From Clostridia bacterium (GTDB lineage: Bacteria > Bacillota > Clostridia > Oscillospirales > Acutalibacteraceae): a stretch of DNA of 50,332 bases. Location of the stretch: NCBI GenBank assembly GCA_017546665.1, contig JAFYSE010000025.1:1-50332 (forward strand). Direction: 5' to 3'. The stretch's first letter is position 1. The number at the start of each line of letters is the position of its first letter. A model generated the notes under the pieces. It was not told the origin of the DNA, did not search any database, and saw only the letters and a program-made list of their open reading frames with translations. The translations under genes and the position numbers were made by a program. Positions 16,046 through 23,911 of this stretch are shown piece by piece.

Positions 16046-16076
16046 AAGCTCTTCTATGAAAATAGGGGAGCTTTTC
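16046..16076 (+). terminator. Terminator after the M28 peptidase gene
   Basis: AAGCTCTTCTAT (16046-16057) and ATAGGGGAGCTT (16062-16073) pair with two G-T wobbles around GAAA, followed by TTCTGTT. Confidence 0.8.
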
Positions 16077-16099
16077 TGTTCATTTTTTATTAAAAAAGA

Positions 16100-16128
16100 T
16101 TGAAATAAACATAGTGTTGTGTTATAAT
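16100..16128 (+). promoter_or_regulatory. Promoter of the GPH symporter gene
   Basis: TTGAAA (16100-16105), 17 bases, perfect TATAAT (16123-16128). Confidence 0.8.
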
Positions 16129-16159
16129 TAAAATATTAAAATTATGAAAGAGGGATTTT

Positions 16160-17656
16160 ATGAAAATCAATGACCTTTTGCATAAAGTTTATGGCACAAA
16201 TCCTAATGACAAAGGCAGTCTTCAACCTAAAGAAGCACTTGCTTATGGTATAACAGGCTTTGGTCAAAACTTTATCTGTACAATCATCGGTTCATATATT
16301 ACAATCTTTATGACTGATGCTCTTCTTTTTGGTAGCGTTGAAAAAGGCGGTATGTTTGGTGCACTTGACGGTGCTATGGCAGTTGCTTTCTTGATGCTTG
16401 GTGTTCGTATTTTTGACGCTTTTAATGACCCAATTATGGGTTCTATTGTTGATAAAACAAGAACAAAATGGGGTAAATGTCGTCCTTTCCTTAAATGGAT
16501 GGCAATTCCAATTGCAATTATGACTATTGCTTGCTTTATTCCGTTGCCAGCAAAAACACTTTCAACATTCGTTATTATTGCAATTATCTACACTATTTGG
16601 TCGGTTGTGTATACAGTTGCTGACGTTCCTTATTGGGGACTTTCAACTTGTATGACTAATGATACAGTTGTTCGTGGTAATATGCTTACAATTACTCGTC
16701 TTATTTGTACTCTTGGTGCAGGTATTGTAACAGTTTTTGTTCCAGTTATTACAAGTGCAGTCACAGCAAAGTTCAGAGATGCTGATGGTAATGTTATGCC
16801 AGAATTCATTCAGGCAAACGCAGACACACTTAAATACACATATTTTATCTGTGCTCTTGTATTGACAGTTACTGCTATCCCAATGTTTTACTATGGATTT
16901 AAGCATACAAAAGAACGTTTCACATCAACAGATGCTCCACCAAGCCTTATCCATAATTTGAAACTTCTTTTCAAGAATAAGGAACTCCTCCTTATTGTTG
17001 TTTCAGGTGTTCTCGGCGGTGCAAGAATGGTTTACACATACACAGGTGGTCTTTACTTTGCAAAATACGTTCTTAAAGACGAAGGCTTGTATGGCCTTAT
17101 CACTCTTATGGTTGTTCCAGGTGGTCTTGTTGCTTCAATTCTTGTTCCATGGATGACAAAGAAATTCACAAAGAAATGGGCATATATTGGTGTTCACGTT
17201 CTCGGCGCAGTAGTAATGTTTGCTATGTACTTTATTGGTTATGATGCACCATGGAAACTCGTTGTTTGTGCAATCGGTCTTGTTCTTCTTGGTATTCCAC
17301 AGGGTGTTAATAACATTATTACATACGCTATGATTGGTGATACTGTTGACTACCTTGAATGGAAAACTGGCGAACGTGGCGAGGGTATTTGTTTCGCTAT
17401 GCAGACTCTTATCAATAAAGTTGGTATGGCTGTTGGTGCATTCGTTGGCGTTATGGCGTTTAGCTGGGCAGGAATTAATCCTGAAGCAACACCTGCAATT
17501 ACTCCACAAGGTGAGCAGACACTTTGGAATGTCCTTATCCTTGCTGGTGCTCTTAGTATGGTTGGTACAATCATACCTATGCTTTTCTATACAATTACAG
17601 AAAAGCGTCAGGCTGAAATGGTTAAGGAAATCGAAGCAAGAAAAGCAGCTAAATAA
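16160..17656 (+). CDS. GPH-family sugar:cation symporter
   Basis: The 498-residue protein is a twelve-helix major-facilitator-type carrier of the glycoside-pentoside-hexuronide family (MelB-like). The signature DPIMGSIVDKTRTKWGKCRPF region sits in the first cytoplasmic loop, and DVPYWGL follows in helix 5. N-terminal residues 1-25 are a polar cytoplasmic extension. These carriers use Na+ or H+ to import oligosaccharides, glycosides or uronides. The substrate cannot be read from sequence, and no glycosidase is adjacent; the uxaA/uxaB and hexosaminidase genes are 13-18 kb away. The gene has its own promoter (TTGAAA-17-TATAAT) and terminator, so it is a single-gene unit. If the ion is Na+, it could draw on the gradient made by the oxaloacetate decarboxylase encoded at 18444-22074. 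Confidence 0.92.
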   Translation: MKINDLLHKVYGTNPNDKGSLQPKEALAYGITGFGQNFICTIIGSYITIFMTDALLFGSVEKGGMFGALDGAMAVAFLMLGVRIFDAFNDPIMGSIVDKTRTKWGKCRPFLKWMAIPIAIMTIACFIPLPAKTLSTFVIIAIIYTIWSVVYTVADVPYWGLSTCMTNDTVVRGNMLTITRLICTLGAGIVTVFVPVITSAVTAKFRDADGNVMPEFIQANADTLKYTYFICALVLTVTAIPMFYYGFKHTKERFTSTDAPPSLIHNLKLLFKNKELLLIVVSGVLGGARMVYTYTGGLYFAKYVLKDEGLYGLITLMVVPGGLVASILVPWMTKKFTKKWAYIGVHVLGAVVMFAMYFIGYDAPWKLVVCAIGLVLLGIPQGVNNIITYAMIGDTVDYLEWKTGERGEGICFAMQTLINKVGMAVGAFVGVMAFSWAGINPEATPAITPQGEQTLWNVLILAGALSMVGTIIPMLFYTITEKRQAEMVKEIEARKAAK

Positions 17657-17676
17657 TAATTTTATAACTATATTGG

Positions 17677-17708
17677 ACGGCGGTAGAAAACTATCGCCGT
17701 TAATTTTT
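17677..17708 (+). terminator. Terminator after the GPH symporter gene
   Basis: ACGGCGGTAG (17677-17686) pairs with CTATCGCCGT (17691-17700) with one wobble around AAAA, then TTAATTTTT. Confidence 0.85.
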
Positions 17709-17716
17709 GGTGAAGT

Positions 17717-18391
17717 ATGAAATATGATAATATTGTAAAAGGAACATTTATAGAGAGACCTAACAGATTTATTGCAATCTGTGATATTGATGGTAAACAA
17801 GAAATCTGTCACGTTAAAAATACTGGTAGATGCCGAGAATTGCTCGTAAATGGCGTTACGGTTTATCTTGAGGAATGTTCTAACCCAAACAGGAAAACGC
17901 AATACGACCTGATTTCTGTCCAAAAGAACGATAGACTAATAAATGTGGACAGTCAAGTGGTAAATAAGGTGGTTTTTGAGTTTGTACCAACATTTTTTGA
18001 AAATGTTAAATTTATTAAACCTGAATATAAATACGGTAACTCTCGAATCGATTTTTATATTGAAACTGTAAGCGATAAAATACTTGTTGAAGTTAAAGGT
18101 GTAACCTTGGAAAATGATGGTGTAGTGAGCTTTCCTGACGCTCCAACCGTAAGGGGGATAAAACATCTTAAAGAGTTGCAAAAAGCGGTTACAGAGGGTT
18201 ATAAAGCATATGTGCTGTTTGTTATTCAAATGTCGGATGTAAAATATTTTGAACCGAACAAAAATGCACATCCAGAGTTTGCAGAAACACTAAAAAAGGC
18301 GAGAGATAATGGCGTAATTCCATTGGCTTTTGATTGTGTTGTTACACCGGAGACTATTGAAATCAGAAAACCTGTTTTAATAAAGATATAA
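17717..18391 (+). CDS. sfsA: SfsA nuclease-fold protein
   Basis: The 224-residue protein is a complete SfsA. It has an N-terminal OB-like domain (1-75, with FIERPNRFIA and NTGRCRELL) and a restriction-endonuclease-like core with SRIDFYIE (about 111-118) followed by VEVKGVTL, whose D and ExK residues form the PD-(D/E)xK metal site. The family was first described as a sugar-fermentation stimulation protein in Escherichia coli and later shown to have nuclease activity. Its physiological role is still unclear. It ends two bases before a symmetrical hairpin that it shares with the convergent oadB operon. No clear promoter lies between the preceding terminator and the ATG, where only nine bases are available. 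Confidence 0.92.
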   Translation: MKYDNIVKGTFIERPNRFIAICDIDGKQEICHVKNTGRCRELLVNGVTVYLEECSNPNRKTQYDLISVQKNDRLINVDSQVVNKVVFEFVPTFFENVKFIKPEYKYGNSRIDFYIETVSDKILVEVKGVTLENDGVVSFPDAPTVRGIKHLKELQKAVTEGYKAYVLFVIQMSDVKYFEPNKNAHPEFAETLKKARDNGVIPLAFDCVVTPETIEIRKPVLIKI

Positions 18392-18393
18392 AA

Positions 18394-18423
18394 AATGCCG
18401 TAGTCATCCTTGACTACGGCATT
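18394..18423. terminator. Bidirectional terminator between sfsA and oadB
   Basis: A 13-bp perfect stem (AATGCCGTAGTCA and its complement) closes a TCCT loop. On the minus strand it is followed by TTTTTATATC, a good termination tail for oadB. On the plus strand the tail ATATATTTG is weaker. Confidence 0.88.
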
Positions 18424-18443
18424 ATATATTTGTGTGTTTGGGA

Positions 18444-19628
18444 TTAACCGAATTGTGAAAGCAAGAAACCTGCAGCAACTGCTGAACCGATAACACCGGC
18501 AACGTTTGGACCCATAGCATGCATTAAAAGGAAGTTTGAAGAATTGTATTTTCTGCCCTCAACCTGTGATACACGAGCAGCCATAGGAACTGCAGATACA
18601 CCTGCTGAACCGATAAGCGGGTTAACTTTACCGCCTGTAACAATGTTCATGAGTTTAGCAAAAAGAACACCACCTGCGGTTGAAAACGCAAATGCAAGTA
18701 ATCCAATTGCAATAACAAGAAGTGTTTTCTTATTAAGGAATGCAGAGCCTTCTGCAGTTGCACCAACTGTTGTACCAAGCAAAATTGTAACAATATTGCA
18801 AAGTGAATTCTGTGCTGTGTCTGAAAGTCTGTCAGTAAGGCCACTTTCTTTGAAAAGGTTACCAAGCATAAGGAAACCAAGAAGTGGAGCAACTGATGGA
18901 AGAATAAGGACACAAATAACAGTAACAATGATTGGGAAAACAATCTTTTCTGCCTTACTAACTGTACGAAGCTGATTCATCTTGATTGTGCGCTCTTTTT
19001 TAGTCGTAAGCAATTTCATAATTGGTGGCTGAATCAATGGAATAAGAGCCATATATGAATATGCAGCAACTGCGATTGAACCTAAAAGGTGAGGTGCAAG
19101 CTTACCTGTAAGGAAGATTGCAGTAGGGCCATCTGCACCACCGATAATAGCGATTGAAGCAGCTTCTTCAGGTGTGAATTGACCTGAAAGCATTGCCACA
19201 ATAAACGCAACATAAATACCCAACTGTGCTGCCGCACCAAGTAAAAGGCTTGATGGGTTTGCGAGAAGTGGTCCGAAGTCAGTCATAGCACCAACACCCA
19301 TAAAAATCAAACATGGGAAGATACTTGACTTAACACCTGCATAAATAAGTCTTAAAACACCGGTGTCATACCAATGTGCATTGGGGTCTAAATATGGATT
19401 GTTATCACCGACAAATGACATTCCTGTTGGGTCAGCCATAATTTCGGGGTATATGTTAACAAGAAGCATACCAAAGGCGATTGGAATTAAAAGTAATGGT
19501 TCAAACTTCTTAACTATTGCCAAATAGAGAAGAATAAATGAAACACCAATCATAACCCAGTTCTGCCAAGGTAAGTTAACAAAGTTAGATTGATTAAAAA
19601 GCTCTAAGAGAGCGTTTATTATCTGCAT
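18444..19628 (-). CDS. oadB: Oxaloacetate decarboxylase beta subunit (Na+ pump)
   Basis: The 394-residue membrane protein is the beta subunit of a Na+-translocating decarboxylase. It takes the carboxyl group from carboxybiotin, releases CO2 and exports Na+. The key motif IIGGADGPTAIFLTG contains D166, the aspartate that binds Na+ and the consumed proton in characterised relatives. The later GGKVNPLIGSAGVSAVP and MHAMGPNVAG segments are also typical. About ten membrane helices are predictable. A polar insert at about 62-86 separates the first helices. It is the last gene of the minus-strand operon oadA, gamma-like gene, biotin carrier gene, oadB, 13 bases after the biotin carrier gene. Confidence 0.95.
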   Translation of the reverse strand: MQIINALLELFNQSNFVNLPWQNWVMIGVSFILLYLAIVKKFEPLLLIPIAFGMLLVNIYPEIMADPTGMSFVGDNNPYLDPNAHWYDTGVLRLIYAGVKSSIFPCLIFMGVGAMTDFGPLLANPSSLLLGAAAQLGIYVAFIVAMLSGQFTPEEAASIAIIGGADGPTAIFLTGKLAPHLLGSIAVAAYSYMALIPLIQPPIMKLLTTKKERTIKMNQLRTVSKAEKIVFPIIVTVICVLILPSVAPLLGFLMLGNLFKESGLTDRLSDTAQNSLCNIVTILLGTTVGATAEGSAFLNKKTLLVIAIGLLAFAFSTAGGVLFAKLMNIVTGGKVNPLIGSAGVSAVPMAARVSQVEGRKYNSSNFLLMHAMGPNVAGVIGSAVAAGFLLSQFG

Positions 19629-19641
19629 ATCTGCACCTCAA

Positions 19642-20064
19642 TTAGCCGATAACTGCAAGTACTTCATCAGTAGCAACGGATGAACCTTTTGTAGCAATTA
19701 CTTGCTTAACAGTACCTGTGCAAGGAGCAACTATTTCGTTTTCCATTTTCATAGCTTCAAGGATGAAAAGAACGTCACCTTCGTTTACTGCTTGGCCATT
19801 TGAAATGTTAACTGAAAGAACTGTACCAGGCATTGGAGCAGTAACTTTTGTGCCGTCCCCAATAGCTACAGGAGCAGGTGCAGCAACAGGAGCTGGAGCT
19901 GCTTCAACAACAGGAGCAGCAGTAGGAATTGGAGCAGCAACATGTGCAACAGGAGTTGCAACAACGGGAGCTGCTGATGGAACAACAGCTGTAACAACTG
20001 CTTCATTAAGTTCATTTACTTCAACTTCGTAATCATTTCCATTTAATGTAACAACATATTTCAT
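19642..20064 (-). CDS. Biotin carrier subunit of oxaloacetate decarboxylase
   Basis: The 140-residue protein has a short N-terminal segment, a long alanine/proline/valine linker (28-67), and a C-terminal biotinyl domain with EAMKMEN. The acceptor lysine is K106. The mobile linker lets biotin swing between the carboxyltransferase active site of OadA and the membrane subunit OadB. In many enterobacteria this domain is fused to OadA; here, as in several Clostridia and Veillonella-type decarboxylases, it is a separate polypeptide. It lies between the gamma-like gene and oadB in the operon. Biotinylation by a BirA-type ligase encoded elsewhere is required. Confidence 0.95.
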   Translation of the reverse strand: MKYVVTLNGNDYEVEVNELNEAVVTAVVPSAAPVVATPVAHVAAPIPTAAPVVEAAPAPVAAPAPVAIGDGTKVTAPMPGTVLSVNISNGQAVNEGDVLFILEAMKMENEIVAPCTGTVKQVIATKGSSVATDEVLAVIG

Positions 20065-20079
20065 TTTTAATTATCTCCT

Positions 20080-20679
20080 TTATTTCTCAATGAGTTTGAT
20101 TGATTTAAATACAAGTCTGTCGAGAGGGATTCCGGATTCTTTGCTTGTGATTGCCATAACCTTTGCAGCAGTTTCTTCATCTGTTTTATAAAGTTCAGGA
20201 GTGTCGCAAAGTCTAATTGACTTAAATACAAGTTGGTCAAGTGGAATCTCTGTTTGATGGCTTATAATAGCCATAATTGATGCCGCAGTCTTAAAGTCTG
20301 TTTTATAAAGTTCAAGTGAATCATCAAGTTTGATTGAACTAAAGCTGAGTCTGTTAAGTGGAATACCACTTTCGTGACTTACAATAGCCATAATTGATGC
20401 TGCAGTTTTGTAATCTGTTTTATAAAGTGTAAGACCATTAACTTGTTGTGTTGGTGCAACTGTTGTAACAGGAGTTGAAACTGATTCGAGGGTAGGTTTT
20501 GTCTCCTTTTTAGGAGATGATGTTTCAACTTTTTTTATTTTATCTGCTTTGTTTGCACCACTTTCAACTGCACGGATTACCTTTGAAAGCATTACAATAA
20601 TAACTGCAAGAAGGATAAGAATAATTAAAACGACAATAAAACCAGTAGCAGAAATGCTTAAAATTTCTGATAATGTCAT
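20080..20679 (-). CDS. OadG-like membrane subunit with three repeats
   Basis: The 199-residue protein starts with a single membrane helix (about 12-32), as in the gamma subunit that anchors the alpha subunit to beta. A charged linker (40-80) rich in lysine, serine and threonine follows. Residues 85-199 are three head-to-tail copies of a 39-residue unit (LYKTD, TAASIMAI, SGIPL, FKSIKL) at 85-123, 124-162 and 163-199. The unit resembles the C-terminal segment seen once in related decarboxylase-associated proteins. Triplication may give several docking points for OadA or the carrier domain. It sits between oadA and the biotin carrier gene. The gamma role is inferred from position and topology. 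Confidence 0.82.
   Translation of the reverse strand: MTLSEILSISATGFIVVLIILILLAVIIVMLSKVIRAVESGANKADKIKKVETSSPKKETKPTLESVSTPVTTVAPTQQVNGLTLYKTDYKTAASIMAIVSHESGIPLNRLSFSSIKLDDSLELYKTDFKTAASIMAIISHQTEIPLDQLVFKSIRLCDTPELYKTDEETAAKVMAITSKESGIPLDRLVFKSIKLIEK
20083..20427 (-). repeat. Three tandem 117-base coding repeats
   Basis: Units of 117, 117 and 111 bases at 20311-20427, 20194-20310 and 20083-20193 encode the repeated 39-residue segment of the gamma-like subunit. Codons differ between units, so the duplications are not recent. Confidence 0.85.
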
Positions 20680-20691
20680 TTTGCGTCCTCC

Positions 20692-22074
20692 TTAATCGAT
20701 TCTCTTGATGGAATACTTAAACGTGTTCTTTTCTTTTTCCGCTCTATCTGCAAAGAATTTTTCAGCCTGATCAGGGAAGGCAATATATGAAAGAACATCT
20801 TCATCACATTTTGCTATGTCACCGAGCTCTTCCTTTGTCTTTTCAAATGAAGGCTCAAGAAGGTCAGCAAAACGGCAAGTAATTGGTTCATCATCACCAA
20901 GAACCTTCTTCTGAAGGTCAGCGTCGATTTCGCCGGGTGCCTTACCATATTCGCCTTTGATATAAGCCTTGATTTCCTTTGAAATATTCTTATATCTCTC
21001 ACCAACAAGAACGTTTGTAACAGCCTGATTACCAACCATCTGGCTAAGAGGAGTTACGAGTGGTGGATAGCCCATATCTTTACGAACCTGAGGGATTTCC
21101 AAAAGAGCTTCTTCCATTCTGTCAAGAGCATTCATATCTTCAAGGTTTGCCATCATATTTGAAAGCATACCGCCAGGAACTTTATAAGTTAATGCGTCTG
21201 TGTCGGTAACAAGAGCCTTTGCTTTAAGAAGACCTGAAGAAAGATATTGGTCACGAAGAGGTTTGAAGTGGTCGTTGATTTCTTTTAACACATTTCTGTT
21301 AAGACCAGTTTCATAACCAAACTCTGTAAGAGCATCATAGATTGTTTCTGTTGCAGGTTGTGAAGTACCACCTGAAAAACAAGATGTTGCTGTGTCAATT
21401 ATATCGCAACCAGCTTCAACAGCTTTAAGAATTGTCATATAAGCCATACCGGTTGTACTGTGTGTATGAAGAATAATAGGCATTTCAGGCATTGCATCTT
21501 TAATTGCACCAACAAGGTCTTTTGCTTCAACAGGAGTCATAACACCAGCCATATCCTTAATACAGATTGTGGAACAGCCCATTTCTTTCATTTCTTTACA
21601 AAGAGCCACATATTTTTCAAGCGTATGAACCGGGCTGGTTGTGTAAGAAATTGCACCTGATGCAATAGCACCGTTTTTAATTGTTTCATCAACAGCTACC
21701 TGAATGTTACGAACATCATTGAGAGCATCGAAAATTCTGATAACATCAATACCATTTTCAATACTTTTCTTAACGAACATTCTAACAACATCATCAGGAT
21801 AGTGCTTGTAACCGAGAAGGTTTTGACCACGAAGAAGCATCTGAAGTTTTGTATCAGGACACTTTTCCTTGATTTTTCTAAGTCTTACCCATGGGTCTTC
21901 ATTAAGATAGCGAAGACATGAGTCAAATGTAGCACCGCCCCAGCACTCAAGAGAATAGTAACCTGCCTTATTAAGCTTTTCAAGAATTGGTTCAAAATCT
22001 GCGAATGGCATTCTTGTTGCAATAAGTGACTGGTTGGCATCTCTTAATACGGTTTCTGTAAACTGTACTTTCAT
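20692..22074 (-). CDS. oadA: Oxaloacetate decarboxylase alpha (carboxyltransferase)
   Basis: The 460-residue TIM-barrel carboxyltransferase moves the carboxyl group from oxaloacetate to biotin. Motifs seen: TETVLRDANQSL with metal ligand D12, LLRGQN (81-86), RIFDALND (113-120), IKDMAG with K173, and HTHSTTG (H203, H205). The conserved PLVTPLSQMVG segment lies in the second half. There is no fused biotinyl domain; that is the separate gene at 19642-20064. The ATG at 22074 is chosen because GGAGGC (22081-22086) is six bases upstream, although the frame stays open further. It heads the operon, with a promoter at 22144-22172. A pyruvate or methylmalonyl-CoA carboxyltransferase role is possible, but the operon context with oadB favours oxaloacetate. 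Confidence 0.94.
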   Translation of the reverse strand: MKVQFTETVLRDANQSLIATRMPFADFEPILEKLNKAGYYSLECWGGATFDSCLRYLNEDPWVRLRKIKEKCPDTKLQMLLRGQNLLGYKHYPDDVVRMFVKKSIENGIDVIRIFDALNDVRNIQVAVDETIKNGAIASGAISYTTSPVHTLEKYVALCKEMKEMGCSTICIKDMAGVMTPVEAKDLVGAIKDAMPEMPIILHTHSTTGMAYMTILKAVEAGCDIIDTATSCFSGGTSQPATETIYDALTEFGYETGLNRNVLKEINDHFKPLRDQYLSSGLLKAKALVTDTDALTYKVPGGMLSNMMANLEDMNALDRMEEALLEIPQVRKDMGYPPLVTPLSQMVGNQAVTNVLVGERYKNISKEIKAYIKGEYGKAPGEIDADLQKKVLGDDEPITCRFADLLEPSFEKTKEELGDIAKCDEDVLSYIAFPDQAEKFFADRAEKEKNTFKYSIKRID

Positions 22075-22143
22075 AATTTTGCCTCCAAACACAAATGTTT
22101 TATACATAAAATACAAATTATCCCAATTTAATGTATTGTGATT

Positions 22144-22172
22144 ATTATACATTATAAATACAGTATTATCAA
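22144..22172 (-). promoter_or_regulatory. Promoter of the oad operon
   Basis: On the minus strand TTGATA (22167-22172), 17 bases and TATAAT (22144-22149) form a strong promoter, about 70 bases before oadA. Confidence 0.82.
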
Positions 22173-22211
22173 TAGGTAATGTAATAATAAAATATTTTTT
22201 GACGTAATAAC

Positions 22212-22234
22212 AAAAAAAGACACTAGAATGTGTC
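22212..22234 (-). terminator. Terminator after the TauE-like pair
   Basis: GACAC (22230-22234 on the minus strand) pairs with GTGTC (22219-22223), followed by seven T residues. The stem is short but the T-run is good. Confidence 0.7.
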
Positions 22235-22250
22235 AAATTTTGTTAATAAA

Positions 22251-22625
22251 TTAGGACTTGTTTTTATCTTTTATGATTTTAAACAGTGATATAACACCCA
22301 TATAAATTAGGGAAAACGCAAACACTTTTGTTAGAACATGTGATTCTATATTTTTTAGAAAAAAACCTGAAATAATTGCACCCAAAAATCCACCTAAAAT
22401 TACAGGAAGGATTTCCTTATTTTTGATTTGCTTTTTAGTTGCATAAATAATTGTTGCAAGTATTGCACAGGGGATAAAAAAGATGAGATTTATTCCTTGT
22501 GCGACAACTTGTGGTGTTTTCGCAAATATAACAAGATAAATTATTAAAATTCCGCCACCACCAAAGCCCATTGACCCTACTAAACCCGATAAAAAACCGG
22601 CAACAATCGAAATAAGATAATTCAT
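22251..22625 (-). CDS. Half-size TauE/SafE-type membrane protein (second half)
   Basis: The 124-residue protein has four membrane helices and the glycine-rich signature of the sulfite exporter TauE/SafE (TSUP) family near its start (FLSGLVGSMGFGGGGILIIYL). Canonical members are about 250 residues with two such halves; this gene and its upstream neighbour each carry one half. The ATG at 22625 overlaps the stop of the partner (ATGA), so the two are co-translated and probably assemble as a heterodimer. Members export or import sulfite, sulfonates or related anions, but no substrate can be assigned here. The gene ends 17 bases before a terminator. Confidence 0.85.
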   Translation of the reverse strand: MNYLISIVAGFLSGLVGSMGFGGGGILIIYLVIFAKTPQVVAQGINLIFFIPCAILATIIYATKKQIKNKEILPVILGGFLGAIISGFFLKNIESHVLTKVFAFSLIYMGVISLFKIIKDKNKS

Positions 22626-22972
22626 TTGAAAAGCAACCTCACTCCTGCCCAAATTATAAAAACAGAGAAAATTATAGTGAGTATATTGTTGGATATTTTC
22701 TTAATAAAAAATGTCCCCAAAACGCTTCCAATTAGCCCCGGTATTAAGTAAATGTAAGCATCAGATATTTTTACATCACCATTATAAATATAAATAAATG
22801 CACTTACTGTTGAAATTGGCAATATTGTTGCAACAGCATTGATTTGTGCCTCTTTTTGAGTCATTCCCATTTTTTTGTAAAGTGGTACGGTCAACATTCC
22901 ACCGCCAGCACCAAGTAATATGTTGACACCGCCAATTAAATAGCCATAGAAAAATTTTTTAACACCATTCAT
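22622..22972 (-). CDS. Half-size TauE/SafE-type membrane protein (first half)
   Basis: The 116-residue protein is the N-terminal counterpart of the gene at 22251-22625. It has four probable helices, and the TSUP signature GGVNILLGAGGGMLTVPLY sits in the first of them. GAGG (22981-22984) is eight bases before the ATG. Each half has its own inverted-topology repeat unit, so a two-subunit carrier equals one normal TauE protein. Paired half-genes of this kind occur in many Clostridia and are not a frameshift: each has its own start, and the overlap is the usual ATGA. No separate promoter is clear, and a strong terminator lies immediately upstream. Confidence 0.85.
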   Translation of the reverse strand: MNGVKKFFYGYLIGGVNILLGAGGGMLTVPLYKKMGMTQKEAQINAVATILPISTVSAFIYIYNGDVKISDAYIYLIPGLIGSVLGTFFIKKISNNILTIIFSVFIIWAGVRLLFK

Positions 22973-23021
22973 AAATACACCTCATTAAATTATTTCGTAA
23001 GTTAGAGGGAATTATCCAAAT

Positions 23022-23054
23022 AAAAAAGAGATTGTGTGATACAATCTCTTTTTT
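23022..23054 (-). terminator. Terminator of the archerase operon
   Basis: A 14-bp perfect stem (AAAAAAGAGATTGT with its complement) around a five-base loop has a T-run built into its 3' arm on the minus strand. It lies nine bases after the stop of the last gene of the operon. Confidence 0.92.
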
Positions 23055-23062
23055 ATGCTTAT

Positions 23063-23755
23063 TCACTTGTTCACGTTCTTCAAATGCAATTCCTTAAGCC
23101 CATCAACTTCATCACAGATTTCTTTTAGATTACAAGTTGAGCAATCAAACATTACATTATCAAAAATGTGATTTAAAGCAGATGTTGTCTGATTAATTTT
23201 CTTTGCAACAGAATTAAGCTTTTCAAAATCATTAAAATTGGTAACAAAGTATATTTCAGCACTTTTAACATAAGAAAATTTGAAATATTCGTTTAAAAGA
23301 GTAGTGCCATAATCACCAAAAGCAACCCCTGATTTAATTGCCTTTTTGCTTACTCTTATCTGTTCACGCATGTTAAGAGCAGATGCCCTTGTCATAAATC
23401 CTTCAATATTTAAGTGGTATCTTAATGCTTCAAGTTCCTTGATTTTATTAAATGTGTCCTGCTCATTCTCAAAATCTTCAATTTGGATAAATACAAACTT
23501 TCCAAAAGGGGAGTCTGACATAATTTTATTAAGGTCATCACCAAATAAATGCACAGAATTCGAAAATTTTATATCACTTGAAACAGCAAGACCGCTAACA
23601 CAAGGTTTTTGACTACCACCAAGTTCAAATGCAGTTTCAGATGAAAAAATCACTGAAATTTTCTTGCTTACATTCAAAGCGTTTTTGCCTGAAACAATAT
23701 TTGCGCCACTTAAAATGCTCTTAATTTCATTGATAAGGTTATTATATAATCTCAT
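23063..23755 (-). CDS. Stand-alone acetyl-CoA-synthase-like domain protein
   Basis: The 230-residue protein resembles, as far as I can judge by eye, the middle region of the CO dehydrogenase/acetyl-CoA synthase beta subunit (AcsB/CdhC). The order is an ELGG segment (44-47), an alternating strand-loop region (50-95), the long helix region with MREQIRVSKKA (about 128-138), then a predicted strand SAEIYFVTN. The C-terminus has DCSTCNLKEICDEVDGLKEL, with three cysteines spaced C-x2-C-x5-C that could bind a metal. It lacks the rest of acetyl-CoA synthase. It is the last gene of the operon and overlaps the preceding small membrane gene by one base. A CooC-like ATPase gene in the same operon supports a link to nickel-enzyme biology. 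The assignment is moderate. Confidence 0.55.
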   Translation of the reverse strand: MRLYNNLINEIKSILSGANIVSGKNALNVSKKISVIFSSETAFELGGSQKPCVSGLAVSSDIKFSNSVHLFGDDLNKIMSDSPFGKFVFIQIEDFENEQDTFNKIKELEALRYHLNIEGFMTRASALNMREQIRVSKKAIKSGVAFGDYGTTLLNEYFKFSYVKSAEIYFVTNFNDFEKLNSVAKKINQTTSALNHIFDNVMFDCSTCNLKEICDEVDGLKELHLKNVNK

Positions 23756-23910
23756 TATAATTTCTTATCTCTTTTCATTTTGTCATAGTGTTTCTGCAAC
23801 CAATCATAAACAACTCTCACAAGCTTCATATCAAGGTTGAACCAATAAATCGCAAAAGTAATAAGGAAAAGTGCGAGAATAACACCTAAAATAATTAAAA
23901 TTATATCCAT
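23755..23910 (-). CDS. 51-residue single-helix membrane protein
   Basis: The small protein starts MDIILIILGVILALFLITF, a single membrane helix, and continues with an amphipathic basic tail (VYDWLQKHYDKMKRDKKL) that would lie in the cytoplasm. The ATG at 23910 is one base after the stop of the activator gene, with GGTGG eight bases upstream. It shares one base (TAATG) with the next gene, so its place in the operon looks deliberate. Such a protein could recruit the soluble activator or reductase to the membrane. I do not recognise a named family, and the role is inferred from position alone. Confidence 0.65.
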   Translation of the reverse strand: MDIILIILGVILALFLITFAIYWFNLDMKLVRVVYDWLQKHYDKMKRDKKL

Positions 23911-23911
23911 A

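Noticed and set aside
20083..20427. Tandem repeat as an assembly error
   Set aside because: The three units differ at many codons and in residues, so they are diverged copies and not duplicated reads.
22251..22972. A frameshifted single TauE gene
   Set aside because: Each half has its own start, the second ATG overlaps the first stop as ATGA, and both halves are complete four-helix units.
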